Of a stretch of DNA of 64,000 nucleotides, positions 53,924 through 62,758 are shown in pieces; the stretch's first letter is position 1, and each line of letters begins with the position of its first letter. The position numbers were made by a program, and so were the translations under genes. The stretch comes from CALUOB01 sp944322305. GTDB taxonomy: Bacteria; Actinomycetota; Coriobacteriia; Coriobacteriales; Coriobacteriaceae. A model generated the notes under the pieces. It worked only from the letters and a program-made list of their open reading frames with translations, made no database searches and was not told where the DNA came from. The stretch lies in assembly GCA_963931605.1 (NCBI GenBank), contig OZ007031.1, forward strand, positions 62,001 to 126,000, in the 5' to 3' direction.

Positions 53924-54928
53924 ATGACGTTTAAGGAGAGGCTGTACGCCAGCCTGAACAACAGCTCGCTTGGCCGGGCGGCCCTGCAGATACGTCGAAA
54001 TCTGCGCGATAGCAAACGCGTTGCCCACGTGCTCTCCTCCTCCCATCACTTTATTGATCGAAGCAAGGGGAGCGATAAGCTGTGCATCATCTTGGCTGGT
54101 TACAAAGAGCCCTTGTGGGACGATGTCTTTGGGCGCATTGCTGCTTATCTTCCCGATGATGTTGACATGTGCATCATGACTAGCGGTCTTGAGAACCAGA
54201 AGCTCATGAAGATCGCAGAGGAACATGGATGGTCATACCTCTCGACTTCCGTCAACCACCTCTCGTTGGTGCAGAACGTTGCTATTGAGTGCCACCCGCA
54301 TGCCCAGTGGATTTACAAACTCGATGAGGACATGTTCATCACGGAAGGGTTTTTCGAGGACCTCTACAGAACGTTTGTCACGCTGGAAGAGGATTCCATC
54401 TATCGTCCGGCGTTTGTCTCGCCCTTGATCAACGTCAGCTGCTACGGCCATTTGCGCCTGCTTGAGAAGGTGGGTCTGCTCGAGGACTTCCGCGCTACGA
54501 GGCTTACCGACGTCAAGCTTAGTGACGGCTTGCACCATAATCGACAAATCATCGACGAGCCTCTAGCGGCCGAGTACCTGTGGGGCGGCAGCCAAGAGAT
54601 TCTGCGCGATGTGGATGCCTTGACCAGACGTTTCAATCAGGGGAAGCTGAACTACTCGATCTGCCCTGTGCGTTACAGTATCGGTGCCATCCTCTTCACG
54701 CGTGGCGCATGGGAGGAGTTTGGGCATTTTCCCATTACCTTTGTCGGTGGCGAATACGGCTTGGGTGACGACGAGGAACATATCTGCAACTATGCGTGCT
54801 TTACAGGGCGTGTCATGGTGGTGGATGAGAACATCATGGTCGGCCATTTGGGCTACGGCGGCGCCCAGACCAAGCACATGATGGAGTACTACCAGGCGCA
54901 TCGCGACCAGTTTGCGCTTAAGGCATAA
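53924..54928 (+). CDS. Probable GT-A glycosyltransferase
   Basis: A 334-residue cytoplasmic protein. The central YKLDEDMFITEGFFEDLYR resembles the DXD metal site of GT-A enzymes, and GGEYGLGDDEEHICNYACF resembles their acceptor-side acidic motif. The family is not one I recognise with certainty. GAAGGAG precedes the ATG. The next gene starts 12 nt after its stop, so the two form an operon. Confidence 0.6.
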   Translation: MTFKERLYASLNNSSLGRAALQIRRNLRDSKRVAHVLSSSHHFIDRSKGSDKLCIILAGYKEPLWDDVFGRIAAYLPDDVDMCIMTSGLENQKLMKIAEEHGWSYLSTSVNHLSLVQNVAIECHPHAQWIYKLDEDMFITEGFFEDLYRTFVTLEEDSIYRPAFVSPLINVSCYGHLRLLEKVGLLEDFRATRLTDVKLSDGLHHNRQIIDEPLAAEYLWGGSQEILRDVDALTRRFNQGKLNYSICPVRYSIGAILFTRGAWEEFGHFPITFVGGEYGLGDDEEHICNYACFTGRVMVVDENIMVGHLGYGGAQTKHMMEYYQAHRDQFALKA

Positions 54929-54940
54929 GAGGGGTTCGAT

Positions 54941-56860
54941 ATGTCTGACAGGCCCAATATTAAAATTCTAATCTCCTGCCACAAGGAGGTCGATTATCCC
55001 AAGAGCTCGTGCTTTTTGCCGGTGCACGTTGGTGCTGAGGGCAAGCGCCTGCTTCCGCACATGCAGCCGGATAACGAGGGCGATAACATATCGGACCGCA
55101 ACTTCACTTATTGCGAGCTTTCTGCACAGTACTGGGCATGGAAGAACCTTGATGCGGATTATGTCGGCCAATGCCATTACCGCAGATACTTTTATTTTGG
55201 GGACGGCTCGTATCCCACTAACGACCACGCCCAGATCGAGATCGAGATGTTGTCTCCCTACACGCGGGCACAGTATCAGCTGGATGATGAGAGCCTTATC
55301 TGCCAGGCTCTCGAGGGGGCGGATGGTGTTATTGCCCATACCTGGGATGTGAGCAAGACTAACACGCCGGACGGCATGAAGGATACCGTGCGGGATCATA
55401 TGGTTGGATACGGTTTGGTTGCCGATGAGGACTTTGATCGGCTCATTGAAATCACCACCCGTTTGAAGCCGGAATACGCCGACGAGCTTAAGGCCTATCT
55501 TAACGGAAGCTCTTACCTGGGGTACAACTGCTTCATCCTGAAGCGTGAGCTTTTCGATCGCCTGTGTTCATTTGAATTTCCTATTTTGCAAGAATTTGAC
55601 GCGACGTTTGACTATAGCGGGCTGACTACTACGCGCAAACGCATTTGCGGTTACTTTGGCGAGGTGCTATACAGCGTCTTCATCAACCATCTGAAGGCCG
55701 AGGGAGGTTGGAACTTTGTTGAGAAGCCCCTGCTGTTCTTCGACGCTACACCAGCCCCTCTTGCTCTTGATGATGCGAAGAAGGGTACTGGTTCGGTTGA
55801 CCTGCATATTGTCTGGAAATATGACGATCCGTGTGCTCCGCGCTTTGCGGTTGCCGCTGACAGCTTGATCGATCATTTGCATGCTGATCGGCGTTATCGC
55901 CTGACGATCGTCCATGATCGGTATTTCCAGTTTGGTGAGTTGAAGCGCTTTTTGCGCAGTATGCCCGAGAACCTCATCGTTGACGATGCTACGGTCCCCG
56001 CGTTTTCGTGCGCCCCCATTGCCGAAGGGCTGAACGAAACTGAGTTCGAGACGCTGCTACCGTATCTCTTGGCCGAGTCGGATACGTACGGCGGATGCGA
56101 TCGGATGTTGTGGGTTGACGGCATGGCGCTTTTCAACGATGATCCACTTGCGTTGGTTGCCAAGCTTCCTTCAGCCCCGTTTGTGGCACTTAACGGTCTC
56201 TACCTGCAGAAGGAGCTTAACAAGCCGTCCAACAAGGAGGTGCGAGGCGCATATCTCCAAAGCGTTGGCTCTGCAGTGACACTTGACGCAGACGTATTGC
56301 TGATGGACACGGACTACATGCGTCAGATTGGGCGCAGCCGTATCATCAGTGTGTATCGGGATCTTTGCGGGGCTTTTGATTTGGATCTCACGGCGAAGAT
56401 GCACGAGGCAGCCCAAGCTTTCGAGGATATTAAGGAATACCTTGGCGTTGCGCGTGATCAATTTACGCCTCCGGTCGAGTACTATGCCCTGACCAGTGCG
56501 CTGCTTATCTCGTTTGGTGCCAAGCCCTTTGCTTACCAGCAAGTGCTCCCGGCGGTGAGCGAAGGTGATCTGCGCGCATGGGGTTCGGAGGACGATGTCA
56601 AGCAATGGAGCGCGGTTTCAGATTCTGTGATGTTTTCCTATAAGCCGGAGGTTGAGCCGCTCATTGATCTTTCCACCGTACACGGCGCGCGGTATTGGAA
56701 ATACGCGCGCCAGTCGGATGCTTACGAGATTTTGCTGACGCTGATTGCCGAGCGTCCGCAGAAAAAAGTGAGCCTCAAGAACCGTCTGCTTCCGCCCTTC
56801 AGTAGACGCAGGCGGTTGTTGGGCAAGATTCGCCAGCTTCTCACGGGGAAGAGAAAATAG
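54941..56860 (+). CDS. DUF4422 protein with C-terminal GT8-like domain
   Basis: A 639-residue two-domain protein. Residues about 5-260 match DUF4422 (ISCHKEVDYP, YCELSAQYWAWKNLDADYVGQCHYRRYF), a group found in capsule loci and thought to be glycosyltransferases. Residues about 275-560 have the order of a family 8 glycosyltransferase (HIVWKYDDPCAPRFAVAADSLIDHL and the acidic MLWVDGMALFNDDPLAL). The C-terminus is strongly basic and may touch the membrane. It probably adds two sugars to the surface glycan. A hairpin shared with the convergent licD gene follows. Confidence 0.75.
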   Translation: MSDRPNIKILISCHKEVDYPKSSCFLPVHVGAEGKRLLPHMQPDNEGDNISDRNFTYCELSAQYWAWKNLDADYVGQCHYRRYFYFGDGSYPTNDHAQIEIEMLSPYTRAQYQLDDESLICQALEGADGVIAHTWDVSKTNTPDGMKDTVRDHMVGYGLVADEDFDRLIEITTRLKPEYADELKAYLNGSSYLGYNCFILKRELFDRLCSFEFPILQEFDATFDYSGLTTTRKRICGYFGEVLYSVFINHLKAEGGWNFVEKPLLFFDATPAPLALDDAKKGTGSVDLHIVWKYDDPCAPRFAVAADSLIDHLHADRRYRLTIVHDRYFQFGELKRFLRSMPENLIVDDATVPAFSCAPIAEGLNETEFETLLPYLLAESDTYGGCDRMLWVDGMALFNDDPLALVAKLPSAPFVALNGLYLQKELNKPSNKEVRGAYLQSVGSAVTLDADVLLMDTDYMRQIGRSRIISVYRDLCGAFDLDLTAKMHEAAQAFEDIKEYLGVARDQFTPPVEYYALTSALLISFGAKPFAYQQVLPAVSEGDLRAWGSEDDVKQWSAVSDSVMFSYKPEVEPLIDLSTVHGARYWKYARQSDAYEILLTLIAERPQKKVSLKNRLLPPFSRRRRLLGKIRQLLTGKRK

Positions 56861-56866
56861 CATATG

Positions 56867-56898
56867 AAGGGGAGGGGCCTACAGCCCTTCCCCTTTTA
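56867..56898. terminator. Bidirectional terminator between convergent genes
   Basis: AAGGGGAGGGGC pairs with GCCCTTCCCCTT (one G-T pair) around a 5-nt loop; TTTT follows on the plus strand and the licD stop codon overlaps the end. Confidence 0.75.
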
Positions 56899-58071
56899 GG
56901 TTTCATCCGAAACGAGATGCTCTTTGATGCTCGCAAGCGTTTCGCGGTTCTCGAGGGACTTCTCGCTTACGTGCGGGCAATGGCTTACGAGGTCATTGGG
57001 CAACGCGTAGATGTCCCCGTATACCTCCGAGAGGAACTTATCGATGTTTGCGGGTGCGCTGCACGCATGCCCTTCAAACGACAGGCGTTGTGTGGGAAGC
57101 ACGTCTGATTTCGGGCAGCACCAGCGATAATGATTGAGATCGTCAAGATTCTCAATGCCCCAGATAACCCCTTCCGTTTCGGAGGCATTTGGATGAGGGG
57201 TCATTAGAATCGAAGCGCTTTCTTCTCGGTATTGCGCGAAGAGCCTTTCAATATCACGGGAAAGCGGGTCTTCGACAGGGACAAATTCTTTGCTCTTCCA
57301 TGTGGGAAACAAATCGCTAGATCGCATTTCGTCGATCATGCGATGGCGTAATGTAAACAGGCGGTCGAAGGTGTCAGGTGTGGGGGCATTGGTTTCTTCG
57401 AAAATGAACAAGTCGAGAAAACAGGGATTGCGGCGATCCCGGTACATAAAGCGAACTTGCTTGCAGAAATTCCAGGCATCGTAAATGATGGAAACACGAT
57501 ACTTGTTATCATTCTGCATCATTTTGACGATGTGCTGGATGTCAGAGCGCATCATGCACAGGTCTATATCATCGTCCCAGGGGATGAATCCGCCGTGCCG
57601 AACTGCGCCGAGCAGGGTACCAAAGGCAATCCAATAGGGAATATCGTGCTTGTTGCACAGCTCGTCAAACTCGGTCAACAGCTGTGCGCAGCCTTGTTGG
57701 AAAAGCCGTGCACCTCCGGTTGCTGGGGACATACTGCGGAAGAACCGCTTTTTTGCGGAGGGAAGATCTTCTCCGTCATTTCGGTAAAGTTCCCACTGCA
57801 TGATCTGGTTGCGGGCTTCCTTCGCCTTGAGGTCAGATTGAAGCTCGTTAATGGTGCGTTGCAGCGAGTCAAGGCGCGCCTTCTGATCGTCTATGATAGA
57901 TTTGCTGTTGCGGATGCTGCCCTGCAGGCTTTTGAGCATGTCGTTTTGGGCGTAGAGCCGTCTCTCAAGAGCCTGAACTTCCTCGACAGCCTTTTGAGAA
58001 GCTTGAATGCTTTCGCGCATGGCACGCTTTGAGGAAGGGAGTCGGTCGATTGCTTTTGAGATGAGGCTCAT
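56896..58071 (-). CDS. LicD-family phosphotransferase with N-terminal coiled coil
   Basis: LicD proteins move a phospho-alcohol (phosphocholine or glycerol phosphate) from a CDP carrier to a glycan. The 391-residue protein starts with about 110 residues of predicted coiled coil (heptad-like QKAVEEVQALERRL and SKSIIDDQKARLDSLQRTINELQSDLKAKEA). The LicD domain follows: CNKHDIPYWIAFGTLLGAVRHGGFIPWDDDIDLCMMR, the nucleotidyltransferase-type DDDID motif. GGAAGG nine bases upstream supports the ATG at 58071 over one at 58092. It lies downstream of a TagD-like gene on the same strand. Confidence 0.88.
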   Translation of the reverse strand: MSLISKAIDRLPSSKRAMRESIQASQKAVEEVQALERRLYAQNDMLKSLQGSIRNSKSIIDDQKARLDSLQRTINELQSDLKAKEARNQIMQWELYRNDGEDLPSAKKRFFRSMSPATGGARLFQQGCAQLLTEFDELCNKHDIPYWIAFGTLLGAVRHGGFIPWDDDIDLCMMRSDIQHIVKMMQNDNKYRVSIIYDAWNFCKQVRFMYRDRRNPCFLDLFIFEETNAPTPDTFDRLFTLRHRMIDEMRSSDLFPTWKSKEFVPVEDPLSRDIERLFAQYREESASILMTPHPNASETEGVIWGIENLDDLNHYRWCCPKSDVLPTQRLSFEGHACSAPANIDKFLSEVYGDIYALPNDLVSHCPHVSEKSLENRETLASIKEHLVSDET

Positions 58072-58484
58072 GCTCGTTGTCCTTCCAAACAAATCGGTGC
58101 ATGCATGCCTAACGACTGCTTCACCTTGGTGGTTGAGATTCCGTCCGTTCTTTCAAGATACCGCACTTCGCAGATATCTCGAAGAGATTCAAAGTGCGGA
58201 TCTCCTTCCCAATCACTGCCCATGCAGACAATATCGATGTTATATGTTGCAACATCGGATCGCTTCTGGTCCCATGAACGTTCTGGAATAACGAGGTCGA
58301 CATAGCGTATTGCTTTGAGCATTTCGCGTCGGCGACTCCAAGAATAAAAACTCTGTTCACCTTTTTCGGCGTTGAATTCGTCGGTTGAGAGGGCGACGAC
58401 AAGATAGTCGCCCGGTGCCGCAGCCTGTCTCAGCAGTCTAATGTGTCCGTAGTGCAGGAGATCGAATGTTCCATATGCGAGCAC
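58068..58484 (-). CDS. tagD: Glycerol-3-phosphate cytidylyltransferase-like (TagD)
   Basis: Makes a CDP-activated alcohol, most likely CDP-glycerol from glycerol 3-phosphate. The 138-residue protein has AYGTFDLLHYGHIRLLRQA (HxGH class), VMGSDWEGD (RxGxW-like) and RTDGISTTKVKQSL (ISTT motif). A GTG codon at 58484 opens the frame after KR of a usual MKRV-type start; a CTG three codons upstream could be the real start, since an in-frame TAA blocks anything longer. No ribosome site is seen. It overlaps the licD start by four bases and should supply its substrate. Confidence 0.85.
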   Translation of the reverse strand: MLAYGTFDLLHYGHIRLLRQAAAPGDYLVVALSTDEFNAEKGEQSFYSWSRRREMLKAIRYVDLVIPERSWDQKRSDVATYNIDIVCMGSDWEGDPHFESLRDICEVRYLERTDGISTTKVKQSLGMHAPICLEGQRA

Positions 58485-58688
58485 ACGTTTCAGCGCGTGT
58501 TAATCATGTCCCGACACTACGTGCGCAGATGCCTGCAGCTCAACGCTGAACGCCCTGATTTTATCGGAAGGCTGTGTCATGGTGTCACCCCGCCTAGAAT
58601 TGACGTTTGACCGTTGGTATACCCAGCAATTGCGGTTTGTTAATCGGGTGTGCCCCGCGCATGGCAAACGGCCTGCGGAGTTCACACG

Positions 58689-58717
58689 TTAAGCGGGGAG
58701 ACGATGTTCGTTACAAT
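58689..58717 (+). promoter_or_regulatory. Promoter of the terminal glycosyltransferase gene
   Basis: TTAAGC (58689-58694), 17-bp spacer, TACAAT (58712-58717), 41 bp before the ATG. Confidence 0.45.
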
Positions 58718-58758
58718 ATATCGAAACGGATTGAGCGCATGAGGATGCGAGTGGGGCC

Positions 58759-59817
58759 ATGACAGATCCTTTGGTTTCAGTAATTGTGCCAGTGTGCAAC
58801 GTGGAAGGTTTTTTAGACCAGTGTCTTTTCAGCATTGAACGCCAAACCCTTGCATCGTTGGAGATCATCTGCATTAACGATGGGAGCACTGACAACTCTC
58901 TTGCCATTATGCGCAAGCACGAGACTGCCGATAAACGTTATGTGGTTATTGACAAGGAAAATGAGGGATACGGCGCGACCTGCAACCGCGGCTTGGAGCT
59001 AGCGCGGGGGGAGTGGATCGCCATTATCGAGCCAGATGACTGGATCGCCCCCACGATGTTCGAGGATATGGTGTCATTTGCCGGTTCCTTCCAGGAGAGG
59101 ATCGAGATAGTCAAGACGCCATGGGTCGAGGTTTACAATTGGGATAATCCGCAGCGCGAGACACGGAGTGCGTGTCGGTTGCGGAGCAGAATGTCGACAT
59201 CCACGAGGCCGTTTTCTCTTGAAGAGTGTCCGTTGCTTATAGAAACCCATCCCGCTATTTGGTCTGCGCTGTATCGCCGTTCTTTTCTTAACGAGTGCGG
59301 TCTTCGTTTTCGGCCGTATCCGGGGGCTGGCTGGGCGGATAACCCGTTTCTGATTGAGACGCTTATGCATGCGCACGCGATCGTTTATCTGAACAGGGCA
59401 TACTATTGCTATCGTTGCGAATTGCCTAAACCCAATGGGTGGAGACCGAGCGACGAACGGATAACGATGCCGTTTGAGCGCTGGAATACCATGCTGAGCA
59501 CGCTGCTTGATCTGGGGGCATCAGATTCGTTGCTCATGGCACATTACCTGCGAGGGTTTAACTACGTTTCCCAAGCGATTGATGAAGCCGGCTGGAAACA
59601 TCCGCTTGTCCAGAAAAAAACAAAGGAAATGTTTGCGCGTATGAATGACAGCTTGGTTGCCAAGCATCCAAAGCTTAGTGGCAAACGGAAAGCGTTCTTT
59701 TTTGAAGTAAAGGGCGAGAAGCGTCCCGCCGTTTTTGTGCCGGAGCGGGCATGTTATCTGATTGAAGAGATCGCGGCACGAGTGAAAGAGCGGCTCAACC
59801 CGACTGCTTTTTCATAG
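58759..59817 (+). CDS. Glycosyltransferase family 2
   Basis: A 352-residue GT-A enzyme: SVIVPVCNVEGFLDQCL at the N-terminus, CINDGSTDNSL, and the DXD region WIAIIEPDDWIAP. The C-terminal third is basic and might lie on the membrane. It has its own promoter and is divergent from tagD/licD. As the last gene of the polysaccharide locus it probably adds another sugar or side branch. Confidence 0.85.
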   Translation: MTDPLVSVIVPVCNVEGFLDQCLFSIERQTLASLEIICINDGSTDNSLAIMRKHETADKRYVVIDKENEGYGATCNRGLELARGEWIAIIEPDDWIAPTMFEDMVSFAGSFQERIEIVKTPWVEVYNWDNPQRETRSACRLRSRMSTSTRPFSLEECPLLIETHPAIWSALYRRSFLNECGLRFRPYPGAGWADNPFLIETLMHAHAIVYLNRAYYCYRCELPKPNGWRPSDERITMPFERWNTMLSTLLDLGASDSLLMAHYLRGFNYVSQAIDEAGWKHPLVQKKTKEMFARMNDSLVAKHPKLSGKRKAFFFEVKGEKRPAVFVPERACYLIEEIAARVKERLNPTAFS

Positions 59818-60068
59818 CTTGGCCCTAGGCACTGTCGATGAGTTTGTAATTACGGGTTAGCAAAAGAACAAAAGACTGCCAGATTGCCCGCAACCATTAC
59901 GACGGGGGCTTCCTCTAGGGACTCAAGCCTGCATGCAGTGGGGCATAGCGCTTTATCGCAAGCAGGCTGCAAATAGGTCGGGTAGATAGCGAACCATGCT
60001 CGCATGAGTCGTAATGCGCATCGCCCCGGCTGGCTTGCTTCGGCCGAGAAAGGCGGCCGGGGCCATCG

Positions 60069-61412
60069 TTACTTGGACGCGGGCTTTGCCAGAGCACTGG
60101 CGGCGCCGGCAACGGTGGCGGTTGCAGAGGTGGCGCCGGAGGTGCCCTGCTGACTTCCGCCTGCGTTGTTGTCGGTGCTTGCGCCTGATGAGCTGCCTGT
60201 GTTTCCATTTGAGCTGGTGCCAGAGCTTCCCGACGACGTACCGTCCGAGCCGGTGCCGGACGAAGCCCCAGAGGAAGCACCGCCGTTTGAGGTGCTGTTA
60301 GAAGTGCCGTCCGTGCTCTCGGAGGCGCTGCCGCTTGAGTCGCCGGTGCCCGCGCCGCTCGTTCCGTTGGTGCTGTCGGTAGAGTTGTCGGTCTGTGCGC
60401 CGTCGTCTGTGTTGGACGCATCGCCGCCGTTGTTGCCCGTGTTGTTGGTTTCGTTCTTGTCCGCATCCATGTCCTGATCGCCCTGGTCTCCGACGCTCTC
60501 GGGCGCTTCAGTGGTCGCTGCGTCCTTCTCGGATTCCGCCGCCTCAGGCCGCTCCTGCGTCGCTGTAGGCGTAAACACCTCGTGCGGTTTCGGACCCAGG
60601 CCGTTGCCGCCGGTGAACAGCGTCACGGCCGCCGCGATGGCGGCCACGGCAACCAAGCCCGCCGCAACGGACACGATGGTTACCTTGCGCTGCAGGGCCG
60701 CGCGCTCCTCGGCGCGTGCCTGCGCGGCTTTTTGCCGCAGCGCGGCGGGCGCCACGCGTCCGGCGCGGTTGGCGGCGGCGCTGGCTTCGGCTCCGGCGGC
60801 GCGCGGCATGGCAACGGTGCGGCTGTCCGCGCCGCCTGCGCCAGCACCTGCAGCACCCTGCGCGTCGGGGTTAGCCATGCGCACGGTGGCGTCGCTCGCG
60901 GGCACGGCTGCAGCATCACCCTGCGCGCTGCCGAGCGGCTGCGTCAGGTCGGCGGCATCCCCGTGGGCGTTCGCCACCGCGCCGCCATCCGCCTGAGCCG
61001 CAGCCTCGGCAGCCGCCGCGCCGCCGCCCATCACGCGCGTTTCAGCCGCGCCGGCCGCTTTCAGGTACGCGCTCGTAGCGTCGGCGTCGCCCCCGCGGGC
61101 GTTTGCGGACAGCGACCTGATCATGTCGGCCGACTGCTTGACCTTCTCGGCCGACGCGTTGAGCACGCGCTTGTAGATGACGCCGGACACGGCGGTGACC
61201 ACGTAGCCGGCCGCCGCGCCGATGACCGACCCCGCCACGCCGATTTTGGACGACAGCAGAAGCGAGGTCACGGCTGCCAGCGCGCCGGACGCCAGCTGGG
61301 ACACCGATATCTCGTCTATGATCGAGGGCTTCTTCTCGTTGTTCTCGCCAGGCGTGTTCTGCTTGGCGTACCTTGCGCCGGCGTACGGCGATTTATCGTT
61401 ACGGTTAGGCAT
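60069..61412 (-). CDS. Membrane protein with Ser/Thr/Gly/Asn-rich tail, function unknown
   Basis: A 447-residue protein with no family that I recognise. A hydrophobic stretch at about residues 35-80 (LASGALAAVTSLLL...GSVIGAAAGYVVTAVSGVIY) may form two helices. Then come about 150 Ala-rich residues and a single clear helix near 245-268 (VTIVSVAAGLVAVAAIAAAVTLF). The last 170 residues are low complexity, rich in Ser, Thr, Gly, Asn and Asp, as in wall-spanning linkers. GGAAGGA precedes the ATG ending at 61412. It stands alone, convergent with the glycosyltransferase and divergent from the amino-acid importer. Confidence 0.65.
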   Translation of the reverse strand: MPNRNDKSPYAGARYAKQNTPGENNEKKPSIIDEISVSQLASGALAAVTSLLLSSKIGVAGSVIGAAAGYVVTAVSGVIYKRVLNASAEKVKQSADMIRSLSANARGGDADATSAYLKAAGAAETRVMGGGAAAAEAAAQADGGAVANAHGDAADLTQPLGSAQGDAAAVPASDATVRMANPDAQGAAGAGAGGADSRTVAMPRAAGAEASAAANRAGRVAPAALRQKAAQARAEERAALQRKVTIVSVAAGLVAVAAIAAAVTLFTGGNGLGPKPHEVFTPTATQERPEAAESEKDAATTEAPESVGDQGDQDMDADKNETNNTGNNGGDASNTDDGAQTDNSTDSTNGTSGAGTGDSSGSASESTDGTSNSTSNGGASSGASSGTGSDGTSSGSSGTSSNGNTGSSSGASTDNNAGGSQQGTSGATSATATVAGAASALAKPASK

Positions 61413-61758
61413 ACGCACGTTCCTTCCCGCTTGCGTAACCGTCAGAGTCAGTAAGCACACCCTACCCCCTGGCGCGCGCAAGATGTCCGAGAACGGTGTC
61501 GGTTACGCAACGGCTTCACATAAGCGCCCGGCAGCGCTGAGGGGCGAGGAGTGCACAACGCATAGAAACTGCCTTCGTATGGATACGCACTGGCAACAAT
61601 GCAGCAAACCGGCGTTTTGTTACAAATTTCTGCATAAATCCCCAACAAGTTTGCAGAAAAGGCGCATAAGGCGCATACTGTCTTCACGGTTGTTTCAGAA
61701 GATGCGGCGGCATTGTCGCCAACCTTCGCCTGACCCTGATCAAAAGGAGCGGATTCCC
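61413..61758. other. Divergent intergenic region (346 bp)
   Basis: Between the unknown membrane protein and the ABC importer. It holds the importer promoter and the palindrome described separately, and otherwise no supported gene. Confidence 0.5.
61627..61679 (+). promoter_or_regulatory. Promoter and putative operator of the amino-acid ABC importer
   Basis: TTGCAG (61651-61656), a 17-bp spacer and CATACT (61674-61679). The inverted repeat TTTCTGCA (61627-61634) and TGCAGAAA (61652-61659) overlaps the -35 box and is a likely regulator site. Confidence 0.6.
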
Positions 61759-62610
61759 ATGACCAACATCTCACGCAGGATGCTTTGCACCTCCGGCGCC
61801 ACCGTGGCGCTCGCCGCCGTGCTCGGCCTGGCCGGCTGCAGCGGCAACACCACCACGGGCGGCGACACCTCTTCCGCCGGTTCCGACACCGGCAGCGCCG
61901 CCGCTGCCACCGACGAGATCACGCTGGTGTCCGACGGCACGCTGACCATCGCCACCTCGCCCGACTACCCGCCGTTTGAGAACCTCGAGAACGGCGAGTA
62001 CGTGGGCTTCGACATCGAGATCGGCAAGGCCATCGCCGAGCAGATGGGCCTTACCGCCGAGTTCAAGACCCTGCAGTTCGACGGCATCATCCCGGCCGTG
62101 GCGGCCGGCGGCCAGGCCGACGTGGGCATCTCCGGCATCACCGTCGACCCCGAGCGCGCCGAGCAGGTTGACTTCAGCGACTCCTACTACACCGACGACC
62201 AGGCCATCGCCGTCATGAAGGGCGGTTCCATCACCGCCGACAACGCGGCGGAGGAGCTCAACAAGGAGGGCGTGATCATCGCCGTTCAGTCGGGCACCAC
62301 GGGCGAGACCTTCGTGAAGGAGAACTTCCCCAACGCCACCGTGCAGCCCTACGGCAACTCCACGGACGCCTTCGCGGCCATGCAGGCCGGCCAGGCCAAC
62401 GCCGTGTGCACCAACATGTCGGTGGTCAACCAGATGCTCGCCGACGCCTACCAGGACGCCGAGGTGGTTTACACGGCGGCAACAGGCGAGGAGTACGCTG
62501 TGGCCGTGTCCAAGGACAACCCGGCGCTGACCGCGGCGATCAACGAGGCCATCGCCGCGCTCGAGGAGGACGGCACCATCGACGACCTCAAGGCGCAGTT
62601 CGGCGTCTAA
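61759..62610 (+). CDS. Amino-acid ABC transporter substrate-binding lipoprotein
   Basis: A 283-residue periplasmic-type binding protein (SBP family 3). The lipobox LAGC lies near residue 27, followed by a Thr/Ser/Gly linker. The core has LTIATSPDYPPFENLENGEYVGFDIEIGKAIAEQMG, then DFSDSYYTDDQAIAV and a C-terminal ALEEDGTIDDLKAQFGV, typical of polar amino-acid binders. AAAAGGAGC precedes the ATG at 61759; the frame is open far upstream but without an RBS. Its permease follows, separated by a hairpin. Confidence 0.92.
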   Translation: MTNISRRMLCTSGATVALAAVLGLAGCSGNTTTGGDTSSAGSDTGSAAAATDEITLVSDGTLTIATSPDYPPFENLENGEYVGFDIEIGKAIAEQMGLTAEFKTLQFDGIIPAVAAGGQADVGISGITVDPERAEQVDFSDSYYTDDQAIAVMKGGSITADNAAEELNKEGVIIAVQSGTTGETFVKENFPNATVQPYGNSTDAFAAMQAGQANAVCTNMSVVNQMLADAYQDAEVVYTAATGEEYAVAVSKDNPALTAAINEAIAALEEDGTIDDLKAQFGV

Positions 62611-62636
62611 GCCGCCGCAACACCGCGTTGCTTGGC

Positions 62637-62670
62637 AGGCCCCCTGCGCGGTTACGCGCAGGGGGCCTTG
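62637..62670 (+). terminator. Hairpin between binding protein and permease genes
   Basis: A perfect 14-bp stem (62637-62650 with 62655-62668) and GTTA loop but only TTG after it; likely a partial terminator that keeps the binding protein in excess. Confidence 0.7.
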
Positions 62671-62758
62671 CGCCCCTGGCTGGCCCGAGACGGCCGGCGC
62701 GCCCAGGCGCGGCAGCGCCTGCGCACGCCGTTTGTCTTGCTGCAAAGGATGAAGACCT

